The notes under the pieces are model-generated. The model saw only the letters and a program-made list of their open reading frames with translations. It did no database searches and was not told the DNA's origin. From contig JAQBNN010000144.1 in assembly GCA_028288505.1 (NCBI GenBank), forward strand, positions 1-39,837: DNA of 39,837 bases, in the 5' to 3' direction. The stretch comes from Segetibacter sp. Lineage in GTDB: Bacteria > Bacteroidota > Bacteroidia > Chitinophagales > Chitinophagaceae. Shown here piece after piece: positions 1 through 8,329 of the stretch (its first letter is position 1; each line of letters opens with the position of its first letter). A program made the position numbers and the translations under genes.

Positions 1-2224
1 AGGTTTGAACAGAAGTGGGATCGATAATTCGTTCAATAGCGGTGTCGTATAGCCATTTCCATTCGCTTATGTGTCCCCAGTAATCGCCTTCCATATCAAT
101 GTTTCCTTCGGTGACAATACCTAAATAATCATGAGATATGTTCCAAGCTTTGAGGAATTCGAGTACCTCTTCGGCATGTTTTAGTGTGCAACTTATTACT
201 ACCCGGCTTTGACTTTCACCAAACCAATAACCATCTTTACGAATATTGTTTTGAGTCTGCTGTACATCAAATCCGAGGTCGCGGTTGAAGCTGCTTTCTA
301 ATAAAGCTGTAATCAATCCTCCTTCGCTTATATCATGGGCACTCTGAAGGAGATTCTTTTTGATCAACTGCTTTAAGGCCTGCTGCAATTCGTATTCTTC
401 TTCTAGGTCGAAATAAGGGGCAGGAGAATGTTCGACGCCTAATAACTTGTGCAGGTATTCGCTGCTGTTTATATCGCCACGGCTAATGCCTAACATATAG
501 ATTACATCACCGGCCTGTTTGAAATCCATTGTCATTTTCTGCTCAGGATTATCGAGCACCCCAACCATACCAATAGTTGGCGTAGGGTAAACAGCGCCAT
601 CAGGATTTTGATTATAGAAGCTAACGTTACCACCGGTAACAGGGGTATCGAACCTGCGACAAGCATCGCCCATACCTTTTACGGCATGAACAAATTGGTA
701 GTAAACCTCGGGATCGAAAGGATTTCCAAAGTTTAAACAGTTGGTAACACCGAGGGGCTCACCTCCACTGCAAACAATATTTCTGGCAGCTTCGGCTACT
801 GCTATCATTCCTCCTTTGTAAGGATCGGCATAAACGTAGCGACTGTTGCAATCCACGGTCATTGCTAAAGCTTTTCCGGTACCTTTAGCCAAAACAATTG
901 CAGCATCGCTTGGTGCGTTGGTACTTAGGTTTGCAGCGCCAACCATGCTGTCGTACTGGGTAGATATGTAGCGCTTGCTAGCTATGTTTGGAAATTGGAT
1001 CAGTTGTTTAGCGAATAACTTTATGTCTTCGGGCTCCGCAATAGTTGAAGGATCGAAACTGTTTATTTTTTGGAAGTAAGCCGGCTCTTTATATTCTCTA
1101 TCGTTTTGGGGAGCACCACCACCAAGCACTAGGCTCTCTGCATTTAAAACTGCCTCCAGTTCTCCGTTCATATAAAATTGAAGTAAGCCGGTATTAGTTA
1201 CAGTTGCAATTTGCTCGCATGGTAAATCCCATTTTTCAAATATTTCCAGTACACTTTGTTCTTTGCCTTTTTCAATAACTACCAGCATACGCTCCTGGCT
1301 TTCGCTTAAAAGCAGCTCCCATGCTTTCATATTTTTCTGCCGTGTTGGCACCCTTTCTAAATGGATCTCCATTCCCACTCCACCTTTTGCACTCATTTCT
1401 GCAGTTGAGCAAATAATGCCTGCTGCACCCATATCCTGCATACCAGTAACTGCTCCTGTTTTTATAACCTCCAGGCAAGCCTCCAGTAATTTCTTTTCCT
1501 GGAACGGGTCACCTACCTGAACGGCTGGTAGCTCTTCTACGCTTTCTGCAGTAATATCGGCACTGGCGAAACTTGCTCCACCCATACCGTCTTTACCAGT
1601 AGCACTACCAACTATAAAAACCGGGTTTCCTACACCTGCTGCTGTGGCGCTAATTGTTTCGCCGTTTCTTACAATACCAACGCTCATTGCATTCACTAAC
1701 GGGTTGGTATGGTAACGATCTTCGAAGTAAACTTCTCCACCTACCGTTGGTACGCCAAAGCAGTTTCCGTAATGTCCAATTCCATGTACAACGCCGGACA
1801 CTAAGTGTTGTGTTTTGGATTCTTTAAGGTTGCCAAAGCGTAAGCTGTTTAAAGCAGCAATAGGCCTTGCTCCCATAGTAAAAATATCGCGATGAATGCC
1901 GCCAACGCCAGTTGCTGCTCCCTGGAAAGGTTCAATAGCACTTGGGTGGTTATGGCTTTCAATCTTAAATACTACGCCCCACCCGTCACCTATATCCATA
2001 AGTCCGGCATTTTCTTCCCCTGCTGCTACCAGCATTTTCTTTCCCTCGCGAGGTAAAGTTTTAAGCCACTTAATTGAATTTTTGTAACTGCAATGCTCAC
2101 TCCACATTACGCTGTAAGCACACAACTCAGTAAAGTTGGGCGTGCGTCCCATTATTTCCTTTATCTGTTCGAATTCTTCATCGGTAAGGCGAAGTTGCCT
2201 TGCTGTCTGTACGTTTACTTCCAT
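1..2224 (-). CDS. purL: Phosphoribosylformylglycinamidine synthase PurL, 3' end cut by window edge
   Basis: This enzyme converts FGAR, glutamine and ATP to FGAM in de novo purine synthesis, in the cytoplasm. The minus-strand frame is open from the ATG at 2224 to the window edge, giving 741 codons. It reads MEVNVQTARQLRL at the start, then the ATP/substrate segment ESHNHPSAIEPFQGAATG, GGIHRD, and later GGSVTGGNVSFYN-like and HDISEGG motifs of the AIR synthase-like fold. That size and order fit the small, stand-alone PurL (about 740 residues), which needs separate PurS and PurQ; neither is visible here. Probably only a few C-terminal residues are missing. A TACCTTCG box, one mismatch from the Bacteroidota -7 consensus, sits at 2232-2239, so close to the ATG that the mRNA would be almost leaderless. 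The family assignment is secure. Confidence 0.95.
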   Translation of the reverse strand, partial: MEVNVQTARQLRLTDEEFEQIKEIMGRTPNFTELCAYSVMWSEHCSYKNSIKWLKTLPREGKKMLVAAGEENAGLMDIGDGWGVVFKIESHNHPSAIEPFQGAATGVGGIHRDIFTMGARPIAALNSLRFGNLKESKTQHLVSGVVHGIGHYGNCFGVPTVGGEVYFEDRYHTNPLVNAMSVGIVRNGETISATAAGVGNPVFIVGSATGKDGMGGASFASADITAESVEELPAVQVGDPFQEKKLLEACLEVIKTGAVTGMQDMGAAGIICSTAEMSAKGGVGMEIHLERVPTRQKNMKAWELLLSESQERMLVVIEKGKEQSVLEIFEKWDLPCEQIATVTNTGLLQFYMNGELEAVLNAESLVLGGGAPQNDREYKEPAYFQKINSFDPSTIAEPEDIKLFAKQLIQFPNIASKRYISTQYDSMVGAANLSTNAPSDAAIVLAKGTGKALAMTVDCNSRYVYADPYKGGMIAVAEAARNIVCSGGEPLGVTNCLNFGNPFDPEVYYQFVHAVKGMGDACRRFDTPVTGGNVSFYNQNPDGAVYPTPTIGMVGVLDNPEQKMTMDFKQAGDVIYMLGISRGDINSSEYLHKLLGVEHSPAPYFDLEEEYELQQALKQLIKKNLLQSAHDISEGGLITALLESSFNRDLGFDVQQTQNNIRKDGYWFGESQSRVVISCTLKHAEEVLEFLKAWNISHDYLGIVTEGNIDMEGDYWGHISEWKWLYDTAIERIIDPTSVQT

Positions 2225-2769
2225 AGCGGTGCGAAGGTAAGAAAGTGAGACAAAGAGGAATTGAACTTTTTTGGTTAAAACTATTAGCATGAATAACAGG
2301 GTAACTTTTATAATTCATTTTTGGGGACCTGGCTACATCATTACTTTTAAGCATACTTGCGTCGCACTCTTGTACTTTTTGGTCTTTATGCAGCTGGAAG
2401 TCGCTCACCGGTCGATCTTAGATTGATAAAAAATTATATTAATATAAAGTGCTTGCTAGGCAATGATGACACTAGCAAATATTAAAGCTGTTATCAAAAT
2501 ACCACTAATCTTACAAGCTGTTCACCTAATGAAGATGCAGTTTTCACTGCTTCACATTATTCCGTTAGCTACCCTGTCCAAATTTTTCCTCAAAACAATT
2601 TCTTTTGGGTATAAGTTTAAACTGTTCCACTGTTGAATAAAATTTGTTATTAGAAAAGCCTTGCTATAACAAATTGATTTGTAGTAACAAAAGCCCTGCT
2701 TTCGCTATATTCACAATTAGATAAGAAGGGACGGCTCATTTTCTGACAGAAGAAAGAATAAAAATAGTT
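2225..2769. other. Intergenic region between divergent purL and receiver gene
   Basis: This 545-bp stretch lies between two divergent genes. It holds one copy of the dispersed 51-bp element (2325-2375) and otherwise AT-rich sequence. The longest plus-strand frame with an ATG (2463-2636, 57 codons) has no recognisable features. I see no RNA gene or strong terminator hairpin. Confidence 0.6.
2325..2375 (+). repeat. Dispersed 51-bp element, copy 1 (type A)
   Basis: Strand is given so that the element ends in the conserved right end. The 19-bp type A end TTGCGTCGCACTCTTGTAC is exact at 2357-2375. The left end is GGACCTGG, preceded by a T-run. It lies between divergent genes. Confidence 0.85.
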
Positions 2770-3210
2770 GTGATAAAGGAATTACACATAGCAATAGTTA
2801 ACGACGACGAAGACGATAACCTGATTTTAAAGGATGTACTTGAAACTATTTCGAATAACATTTCGCTTCGCTTCTTTCACGATGGCTTTGATCTTTTAGC
2901 TAATGCAGACGAAGTACAAATACCTGATCTCATTTTTCTGGATATAGTTATGCCTAAAATGAATGGTATTGATTGCCTTAAAAGAGTAAAGCACCATGCA
3001 CTACTTAAAAATATTCCCATTGTTATTTATACAGGTGTACATAACGAGGATATAATAAAAGATTGTTTTGACAGCGGCGCAAACGTGTTTATTGAAAAAT
3101 CAGTGACCTACGCAGGTACACGTAGATTAATTGAAAAGGTTCTTTCTGTTGATTGGAAGAATAAGGATGTACCAGAACAACACCAGGTGCTGGTTGAAGT
3201 TGAGGATTAG
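2770..3210 (+). CDS. Stand-alone response regulator receiver-domain protein (CheY/Rcp1-like)
   Basis: This is a single receiver domain of 146 residues with no output domain, so it probably acts by protein-protein contact in a phosphorelay. The diagnostic residues are all present: acidic pocket D12-D13-E14, phosphoacceptor D58 in FLDIVMPKMNG, T88 in IVIYTG, and K110 in IEKS. The last 15 or so residues form an acidic tail. The start is a GTG at 2770, chosen because it is the first start giving a complete first beta strand (LHIAIVNDDED); the ribosome-binding site is weak. No histidine kinase is adjacent, so the partner is unknown. The DDED and long alpha4 region resemble Rcp1-type receivers that pair with phytochrome or hybrid kinases, but that is inference. 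Confidence 0.9.
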   Translation: MIKELHIAIVNDDEDDNLILKDVLETISNNISLRFFHDGFDLLANADEVQIPDLIFLDIVMPKMNGIDCLKRVKHHALLKNIPIVIYTGVHNEDIIKDCFDSGANVFIEKSVTYAGTRRLIEKVLSVDWKNKDVPEQHQVLVEVED

Positions 3211-3216
3211 TTTTTT

Positions 3217-3267
3217 GACTAAGCGCTGTAACAACTGTAAAGCTTTGGTTGCGTCGCACTCTTGTAC
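3217..3267 (+). repeat. Dispersed 51-bp element, copy 2 (type A)
   Basis: Exact 19-bp type A end at 3249-3267; left end GACTAAGCG after a run of six T, starting seven bases past the receiver stop codon. It lies between convergent gene ends and faces copy 3 across the 247-residue hypothetical gene. Confidence 0.85.
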
Positions 3268-3331
3268 TTTTTGTACTGCATTCATCAAGCTTACCTAGCC
3301 TGTAAGTACTTGCTTCTTCTGCAAGTCTCCA

Positions 3332-4075
3332 TTATTGATTGAAGATGTTTACCAGGTTTGGTTTATTATATATCTCCTTAATCATACTATCAAGCTTTAG
3401 CGCCATTGCTCTATTTACTGTGCTTATCTTTTGTAAATTAGTACGTACTAACTCCAGAAGTTTATTTACGCCTTCCTTTCCACCGCCTGCTTCTATAAAG
3501 GCATTCTTGTCGCCGCTGAGTTTATCGTTCTCTAAATCTTCCGCATCGTCTAATAAGAGTATGGTTGTAATAAGAGCAAACCAAAACTCAACAAGCTTTA
3601 TTGATTGTTCTTCAGAAAAAGACAAACCACCAAGAGAGAAGAGGAATAGGTCGCCGCGGTGAAGGGCTTTATAGGGCGTTGCCAATGCGCTGTAAGGGCT
3701 TGTATTACCATTAAAATAGTGCATAAGCCATTGCAGATACCACTCGTTTACACAACCATTCTTAACCAATGCATACGCCTCATTAATTGCTTCGGCCTCT
3801 GTTAACTGTCCTGTTTCCTCTAAAGCACTTAGGTGCCCCATAGCTTCAAGGGGTTCAATAAATTTATCTGACAGTAGTTGGTGCCTGTCTATTCCTAGTT
3901 TATAAAACAAGTCAACTATAAGTGGTATAAAAAGCCATCCAACCTCGGGCCTTAAGTATAGCAATTTATCCTTCCAATAAAGGTTGTTTGCGGGGGGGTC
4001 ACGATCAACAAAAAAGCGGGCTATTTTATCGTCAACACCGTATTGAACGCCTAGTAGACCTGCGCTTACAAACAT
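3332..4075 (-). CDS. Hypothetical protein, largely helical, with an Asp-rich DDAED segment
   Basis: I do not recognise this 247-residue protein. It has no signal peptide. It reads as mostly alpha-helical, with long amphipathic stretches. A hydrophobic helix (about residues 161-175) leads into DDAEDLEND at 176-184. The first five residues recall the DDxxD/E metal site of all-alpha isoprenoid synthases, but no second NSE or DDxxD site is seen and the length is short, so I do not assign that function. The ATG at 4075 is the first in frame after an upstream TAA. The gene stands alone, flanked on both sides by inward-facing copies of the dispersed element (3217-3267 and 4203-4253). The reading frame and codon use look genuine. 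Confidence 0.75.
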   Translation of the reverse strand: MFVSAGLLGVQYGVDDKIARFFVDRDPPANNLYWKDKLLYLRPEVGWLFIPLIVDLFYKLGIDRHQLLSDKFIEPLEAMGHLSALEETGQLTEAEAINEAYALVKNGCVNEWYLQWLMHYFNGNTSPYSALATPYKALHRGDLFLFSLGGLSFSEEQSIKLVEFWFALITTILLLDDAEDLENDKLSGDKNAFIEAGGGKEGVNKLLELVRTNLQKISTVNRAMALKLDSMIKEIYNKPNLVNIFNQ

Positions 4076-4202
4076 GAAGAGAGGGATTATAAGTTATGGA
4101 AAATGAATAATGATAAAAGTAAACCTGATTATTGAAACAATGGGCGAAAATTTAATGAAAGATCTCTAAAGGTTGCGGGGGTAAGGCGATTATAAAGCAA
4201 TA

Positions 4203-4253
4203 GTACAAGGGTGCGACGCAACGATGTTGCTATGAAACACTGAGGCTGGAACC
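4203..4253 (-). repeat. Dispersed 51-bp element, copy 3 (type A, one mismatch)
   Basis: Conserved end at 4203-4221 with one change (GTACAAGGGTGCGACGCAA on the plus strand), followed by the CGATG extension. The far end reads GGTTCCAG on the minus strand with a T-run beyond it. Confidence 0.85.
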
Positions 4254-4306
4254 AAAAACAAAGTGTAGAGAATTAGCTTGTTAGCAACACTAGTATTAAG
4301 CTGTGA

Positions 4307-4672
4307 TTATTTTACTTCCTTCAGCGGTTTTTTTGCCGGAAGAGGCACTTGTTTTTTCCTGGTAGCATAGGAATTTACTGAATCGTATAGGGCCTTATTC
4401 TTATCGGGATTTTGTTGGTAGTAAATGTAGCTTTTATAAAACTGCTCTTTATTGGTTTTATGAATCTTAAACACTTGCTCATACATTAACGTTGTCTCCT
4501 GTTTCTTGTTTAGAGAAGTGTCGTTAAATACATAGTTGTTAAGGAACTCGTCTGCACGAATCATGTCGAAGAGAACGACCTTCATTTTGTCCGGCGGAAT
4601 AATATCTTTAGGAATTTGCGAAGAGCACGATAACAAAAATGTAAGAAGAGTTAAGAAAAGTAGCTTGCTCAT
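4307..4672 (-). CDS. DUF4296 family lipoprotein
   Basis: A 121-residue exported lipoprotein of unknown function. It has a short hydrophobic signal sequence and a lipobox LLSC with the modified Cys at residue 16. The mature part carries the DUF4296 signature IPPDKMKVVLFDMIRADE and a helical body, ending in a Lys/Pro-rich tail. It is the last gene of the bamD-rpoZ-coaBC-DUF4835 operon: its ATG overlaps the stop codon of the gene upstream by four bases (4669-4672), indicating translational coupling. Its position in an envelope operon next to bamD suggests a role in the cell envelope; that is inference. Confidence 0.85.
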   Translation of the reverse strand: MSKLLFLTLLTFLLSCSSQIPKDIIPPDKMKVVLFDMIRADEFLNNYVFNDTSLNKKQETTLMYEQVFKIHKTNKEQFYKSYIYYQQNPDKNKALYDSVNSYATRKKQVPLPAKKPLKEVK

Positions 4673-5592
4673 TTCAACTCCTGCTTATAGTTTCCGGCGT
4701 TAGGAACGTCTAATCTTTGCAAGAGTTCAATTGCCCTTATCTTATCTGGTGGCGAAGCTTTCTTGAAGATTTTTATAAGCTCCTGCGATTTGCCTTGCAT
4801 AAAAAACTGGACAATCATCGTATTAGGATTCTCCTGGTTAATCGACTGCAGCCTTGTTAATGCATTAAGTATTTCTTCCCGTGCAATTGCTTCGTTCTGG
4901 TACATGCCATCAAGTCCTTGCCGGTAATAGTTGTAAATAACGTCGTGAATTACGTTGTACCTGTTATTCATTAAATTCTCGGTTAACCAATACCTGTTCC
5001 TTAAACCATCAAAAGCTTTCCAGCCGCTAATGCCACGACCTTCAGGCGCATTGTTAACGATGTTCTGTGCTTTCTGAAAGAATACGTCACCACCTTTAGG
5101 GCTAAATGAGTCGTAATCGAGACCGAGAATGGTATAAATATAATAAGCGAAGCTGGCAGTTAAATTACTTGCGAGAGGATCTGATCCCTGTACCCTATTC
5201 TCATTAAATTCCGTTGGCTGGTACTCTACATAGCGGAAGCTAACATCGCCATCCTGGAAGTTAATTAATGCTGTTTGGTACGATGAATTAAAAACAGGTC
5301 TTGCTGCTTGTATAGTTAGTGAAGCCCTGTAAACGTTTGTCTCAACCAACTGGTCAATATTTAAGAGAAAACTGCATTCTATTTTTTCATTTGGTTGAAA
5401 AGCGTCCCCGGTCCATTTCCTGTTATTGATAAAATTAGTGAGCTGTGTTTGCAGTGTTTGAAAGACTTTTTTATCAACTGTATTTGGAACCCTGCTTGCA
5501 TTTACAGTCACTCGTGCCTGGATCTCCTGCGCATAGTTAGCAAAAGGCAGGAATGCAAAAAGGACTAATAAAACTATATTACGCTTTGACAT
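4669..5592 (-). CDS. DUF4835 family secreted protein
   Basis: A 307-residue protein with a cleavable signal peptide (MSKRNIVLLVLFAFLPFANYA, probable cleavage before QEIQARV). The body matches the DUF4835 family of Bacteroidota: the ARVTVNASRVPN start, the phrase FINNRKWTGDAF, and ASFAYYIYTILGLDYDSFSP further on. The function is unknown, and residence in the periplasm or outer membrane is inferred from the signal. It overlaps the end of coaBC by 14 bases and the start of the DUF4296 gene by four, so the three are certainly co-transcribed. This gene order beside bamD and rpoZ is, from general knowledge, widely kept in the phylum. Confidence 0.88.
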   Translation of the reverse strand: MSKRNIVLLVLFAFLPFANYAQEIQARVTVNASRVPNTVDKKVFQTLQTQLTNFINNRKWTGDAFQPNEKIECSFLLNIDQLVETNVYRASLTIQAARPVFNSSYQTALINFQDGDVSFRYVEYQPTEFNENRVQGSDPLASNLTASFAYYIYTILGLDYDSFSPKGGDVFFQKAQNIVNNAPEGRGISGWKAFDGLRNRYWLTENLMNNRYNVIHDVIYNYYRQGLDGMYQNEAIAREEILNALTRLQSINQENPNTMIVQFFMQGKSQELIKIFKKASPPDKIRAIELLQRLDVPNAGNYKQELK

Positions 5593-6781
5593 AAATTTTT
5601 TGAATAATTAGATCAACAATATCTTTTGCAACCAATGCTTTGCTCTTCATTTCAAAGGGGTATTCATTTCCTTCCCTATCAAAAATAGTTACTTTGTTGG
5701 TGTCTTTTCCGAAGCCCACACCTTCCTCTTTCAAACTATTTAAAACTATGAAGTCCGCCTTTTTATGTTCCAGCTTTTTTAAAGCATTACTTTTTTCATT
5801 GTTTGTTTCAAGTGCAAAACCAACAAGCACCTGGTCTTTTCTTTTTAAATTTCCTAAACTTAAAAGTATATCCTGTGTTTTTTTAAGTTCTAGTGATAGG
5901 TTATCTCCCGATTTCTTAATCTTTTCAAGAGCAACATCCTTCGGACTATAGTCCGCAACAGCTGCAGCCATCACTGCAATATCGCTAGAGTGAAACAAAC
6001 TGTTTGCGTGCCCAAACATTTCTGCAGCCGATTTTATATCAATTTGCTTGATCCCTTTAAACTTTGATGGTTTAACTCCAGGTCCAGCAATCACTGTTAC
6101 CTCAGCACCATAACCATATAAAGCTTCTGCTATGGCAATGCCCATTTTACCACTGCTATGGTTTCCTACAAAACGTACCGGGTCTATTGCTTCGTATGTT
6201 GGGCCTGCAGTTACCAAAGACTTTTTTCCTGCCAACGCGCTTTGCCTGAAGTAATTTTCTTCTATAAATGTTACAATCTCTTCGGGTTCCGCCATTCGTC
6301 CTTCACCGAATAACCCACTAGCTAGTTCACCTTTATTTACTACAATAACTTTATGTCCAAACTCCTGTAGTGTCGCTATATTCCTTTTCGTCGATCGATG
6401 TTGCCACATATCCTCATCCATTGCAGGGGCTACCACAACAGGACAAGTAGCAGAAAGATAACTAGCTAAGAAAAGATTATCGCAAATACCGTTAGCCATT
6501 TTTGCCAACGAATTACAACTTAAAGGAGCAACAAGCATAAGGTTTGCCCACCTTCCCAGCATCACGTGGTTGGCCCATGTACTCTCGTCAGAAAGATTAA
6601 TTAATACTTTGTTTTTACTAAGAGTTGCTAAAGTTAGAGGAGTAACAAAATCTTTTGCCGATGGTGTCATAACAACTCTTACGTCAGCGCCCGCTTTCAC
6701 TAATATCCTAACTAATAAAATAGATTTATATGCAGCAATACTGCCTGTTATTCCTAAAAGTATTTTCTTTCCTGCCAGCAT
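5579..6781 (-). CDS. coaBC: Bifunctional phosphopantothenoylcysteine decarboxylase / phosphopantothenate-cysteine ligase
   Basis: CoaBC makes 4'-phosphopantetheine for coenzyme A in two steps. The N-terminal flavoprotein CoaC (about 1-185) shows GKKILLGITGSIAAYK, the active-site His in NHVMLGRW (H72), and FMN-binding APAMDEDMW. The C-terminal CoaB half (about 186-400) shows VTAGPTYEAIDPVRFVGN, HSSGKMG, VMAAAVADY and DFIVLNSL. Length (400) is normal. Two CoaC residues differ from the best-studied enzymes: Asp122 replaces the Asn of PxMNxxMW, and Ser155 replaces the catalytic Cys of the CGxxGxGRM loop (here SGLFGEGRM). Both may be usual for Bacteroidota. It lies between rpoZ and the DUF4835 gene, separated from rpoZ by 325 bp holding two dispersed elements. 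Confidence 0.95.
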   Translation of the reverse strand: MLAGKKILLGITGSIAAYKSILLVRILVKAGADVRVVMTPSAKDFVTPLTLATLSKNKVLINLSDESTWANHVMLGRWANLMLVAPLSCNSLAKMANGICDNLFLASYLSATCPVVVAPAMDEDMWQHRSTKRNIATLQEFGHKVIVVNKGELASGLFGEGRMAEPEEIVTFIEENYFRQSALAGKKSLVTAGPTYEAIDPVRFVGNHSSGKMGIAIAEALYGYGAEVTVIAGPGVKPSKFKGIKQIDIKSAAEMFGHANSLFHSSDIAVMAAAVADYSPKDVALEKIKKSGDNLSLELKKTQDILLSLGNLKRKDQVLVGFALETNNEKSNALKKLEHKKADFIVLNSLKEEGVGFGKDTNKVTIFDREGNEYPFEMKSKALVAKDIVDLIIQKIYVKA

Positions 6782-6882
6782 TCAGAAGTAAAGTAACAAA
6801 AAACGACAGTTATAAAACTGTCGTGTTGTTAAAATAGTTAGTTCGTATTTAGAACCGGAAAATAATAATGTATTCTTTTCTT

Positions 6883-6932
6883 GTTACCAGCTGTAGCGTG
6901 TGCTTCAACATCGTTGTGTCACTCACTTGTAC
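6883..6932 (+). repeat. Dispersed 51-bp element, copy 4 (type B)
   Basis: Exact 19-bp type B end TTGTGTCACTCACTTGTAC at 6914-6932, preceded by CATCG; left end GTTACCAG. It is paired with copy 5. Confidence 0.85.
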
Positions 6933-7028
6933 TTCAAGTTCTTTATTCAAGGAATAAAGCAACATGTTGTCCAATCTCTGCGTTCTCGTTGGCAGCATTA
7001 TTAGCATCTTGTTCATAAATGATAAACA

Positions 7029-7079
7029 GTACAAGAGTGCGACGCAACAAAAGCTAAATGGTGTTCTTACGCTTAGTAC
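7029..7079 (-). repeat. Dispersed 51-bp element, copy 5 (type A)
   Basis: Exact 19-bp type A end at 7029-7047 (reverse strand). The far end reads GTACTAAGCG on the minus strand with a T-run. Its full length closely resembles copy 9 (17170-17220), including the middle. Confidence 0.85.
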
Positions 7080-7106
7080 AAAAAATCAACCTAAAGTCTT
7101 CACCAC

Positions 7107-7448
7107 TTAGCTGAAAAGATCAGAGTCGCTCTTACGGTAGTAGATCTTCTCATCCATAAATTCGTGTGTAGCAAGAATTGCAGGATTAGGCATTTTTTCA
7201 TATGCCTTTGAGATCTCGATCTGCTCCTTATTTTCATGAATTTCTTCAAGGCTATCAGTATGAGTAGCAAACTCTTCAAGCTTGTTATGCAGTTCTTCCT
7301 TAAGAGAAATATTAATCTGGTTAGCTCTTTTAGCTATTATAGCAATAGATTCGTACAAGTTCCCTGTCTTAGCTTTTATATCTACAAGGTTCTTTGTTTC
7401 TACTACATTGCTTGTATTAGCACTTAGTTGTCTTCTAAGTTTACTCAT
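7107..7448 (-). CDS. rpoZ: DNA-directed RNA polymerase subunit omega (Rpb6-like, Bacteroidota type)
   Basis: A 113-residue protein matching the Rpb6/omega subunit as found in Bacteroidota, which helps RNA polymerase assembly. The conserved core is LVDIKAKTGNLYESIAIIAKRANQI (about 21-45), with Asn-Leu-Tyr-Glu and Ala-Lys-Arg-Ala-Asn equivalent to the omega core helices. The C-terminal half (FMDEKIYYRK) is the lineage-specific extension. Its ATG overlaps the bamD stop by four bases (ATGA, 7445-7448), so it is translated with bamD. The neighbourhood bamD-rpoZ-coaBC strongly supports the call, since omega subunits are too short to be secure alone. Confidence 0.88.
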   Translation of the reverse strand: MSKLRRQLSANTSNVVETKNLVDIKAKTGNLYESIAIIAKRANQINISLKEELHNKLEEFATHTDSLEEIHENKEQIEISKAYEKMPNPAILATHEFMDEKIYYRKSDSDLFS

Positions 7449-8242
7449 TTCTTTATAGTGTTTATGTAATTTAAAGATTGTGTTTTATACTGGTCTACAG
7501 ATTTAGCAAGTTTGCTCTCAGGAAAACGATCAGAGAAATCAACTGTTTCATTAATAACTGTTTCAAACCGTTCCTGCTGCTTTTCTGCAATGCTATTTAG
7601 GGCAAATTGATAGTAGGATTTTATCGCCATCAATTTATATTCATCTCCCCTTTGTGTGTCGGGAAAGTTTTCGAGTAAAGAGCCGTAAGCTATTGCGGCG
7701 GCTCTATAATACCCGAGATTATAATATAGTTCTGCGTTTTTATAATCTTTTACTTCAAGCTTCGCCCTGCTTTCATCAATAATATTTGTAGCTTCCCTAA
7801 TACGTGAAGAACCTGGATGTGTATTTATGAATACCTGCATCTGGCCCATTGCCTTCAGGGTATTAGTCTGATCTAACGCAGCTTTAGGTGATTGTTTATA
7901 ATAGCTATAAGCCCTCATAAAATCTGCATCTTCTGCCTTAGGGCTGGTAGGAAAAGTTTCTACAAAGGTCTTAAAGAGGTTTTCTGCGTTTGTATAGTCC
8001 TTAAGATTATAAGCAGTGTAAGCGTACTTATAATATAGGTCTTCAAATTTCGCGCTTCCTTTAAAAACCGGGAAAAGATCTTCAAACAATACTTGCGCCT
8101 GGGTGTATTTCTTCTGCGCATAATATTGCTCAGCCACTTTGTACTTATACTCGTAGTCAGTGCTCTTAAGTGTCTTAGTAAGCTTACTTGCACAAGAAGA
8201 AAAAACAATAATTACAGCGATGAGATAGGTAATTCTTATCAT
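7445..8242 (-). CDS. bamD: Outer membrane assembly lipoprotein BamD
   Basis: BamD is the essential lipoprotein partner of BamA in inserting beta-barrel proteins into the outer membrane. The 265-residue product has a hydrophobic signal with lipobox VFSSC (Cys17) and a row of TPR helices: KVAEQYYAQKKYTQAQVLFE, then YKYAYTAYNLKDYTNAENLF, AELYYNLGYYRAAAIAY and others. I chose the ATG at 8242. A TTG four codons upstream (8254) also keeps the frame open but lies inside a perfect TATTTTTG -7 box. It heads the operon rpoZ, coaBC, DUF4835, DUF4296. The length is typical. Confidence 0.92.
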   Translation of the reverse strand: MIRITYLIAVIIVFSSCASKLTKTLKSTDYEYKYKVAEQYYAQKKYTQAQVLFEDLFPVFKGSAKFEDLYYKYAYTAYNLKDYTNAENLFKTFVETFPTSPKAEDADFMRAYSYYKQSPKAALDQTNTLKAMGQMQVFINTHPGSSRIREATNIIDESRAKLEVKDYKNAELYYNLGYYRAAAIAYGSLLENFPDTQRGDEYKLMAIKSYYQFALNSIAEKQQERFETVINETVDFSDRFPESKLAKSVDQYKTQSLNYINTIKK

Positions 8243-8251
8243 AGAAGTTTG

Positions 8252-8259
8252 CAAAAATA
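8252..8259 (-). promoter_or_regulatory. Candidate -7 box of the bamD operon
   Basis: TATTTTTG on the minus strand fits the Bacteroidota -7 consensus TAnnTTTG. It ends nine bases before the bamD ATG, so the transcript would be almost leaderless. No good TTTG lies 19-21 bases upstream, which lowers confidence. Confidence 0.4.
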
Positions 8260-8329
8260 GCCTTTTGCAAGCAATATATACAGGTAGATTTGAATTGTTA
8301 CTTCGCTAGTCGTTAATTATTCTATAATA

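Larger units (their letters stand above)
6782..7106. other. Intergenic region rpoZ-coaBC with an inward-facing repeat pair
   Basis: This 325-bp gap interrupts an otherwise tightly packed minus-strand operon. It contains two copies of the dispersed element (6883-6932 and 7029-7079) with their conserved ends facing each other 96 bases apart. A 61-codon minus-strand frame (6849-7034) runs through both elements and is not credible as a gene. Just after coaBC begins there is a short inverted repeat, ACGACAGTT/AACTGTCGT (about 6805-6825). Confidence 0.65.

Noticed and set aside
2463-2636. 57-codon plus-strand frame upstream of the receiver gene
   Set aside because: No ribosome-binding site, no recognisable features, and composition like the surrounding non-coding DNA.
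3332-4075. Calling the helical protein a terpene synthase from DDAED
   Set aside because: A single Asp-rich motif without the second metal site, and unusual length; evidence is too thin.
6849-7034. 61-codon minus-strand frame between rpoZ and coaBC
   Set aside because: It runs through two repeat elements and has no protein-like features.
8243-8254. BamD start at TTG 8254
   Set aside because: It falls within a perfect -7 promoter box, and the ATG at 8242 gives a normal lipoprotein signal.
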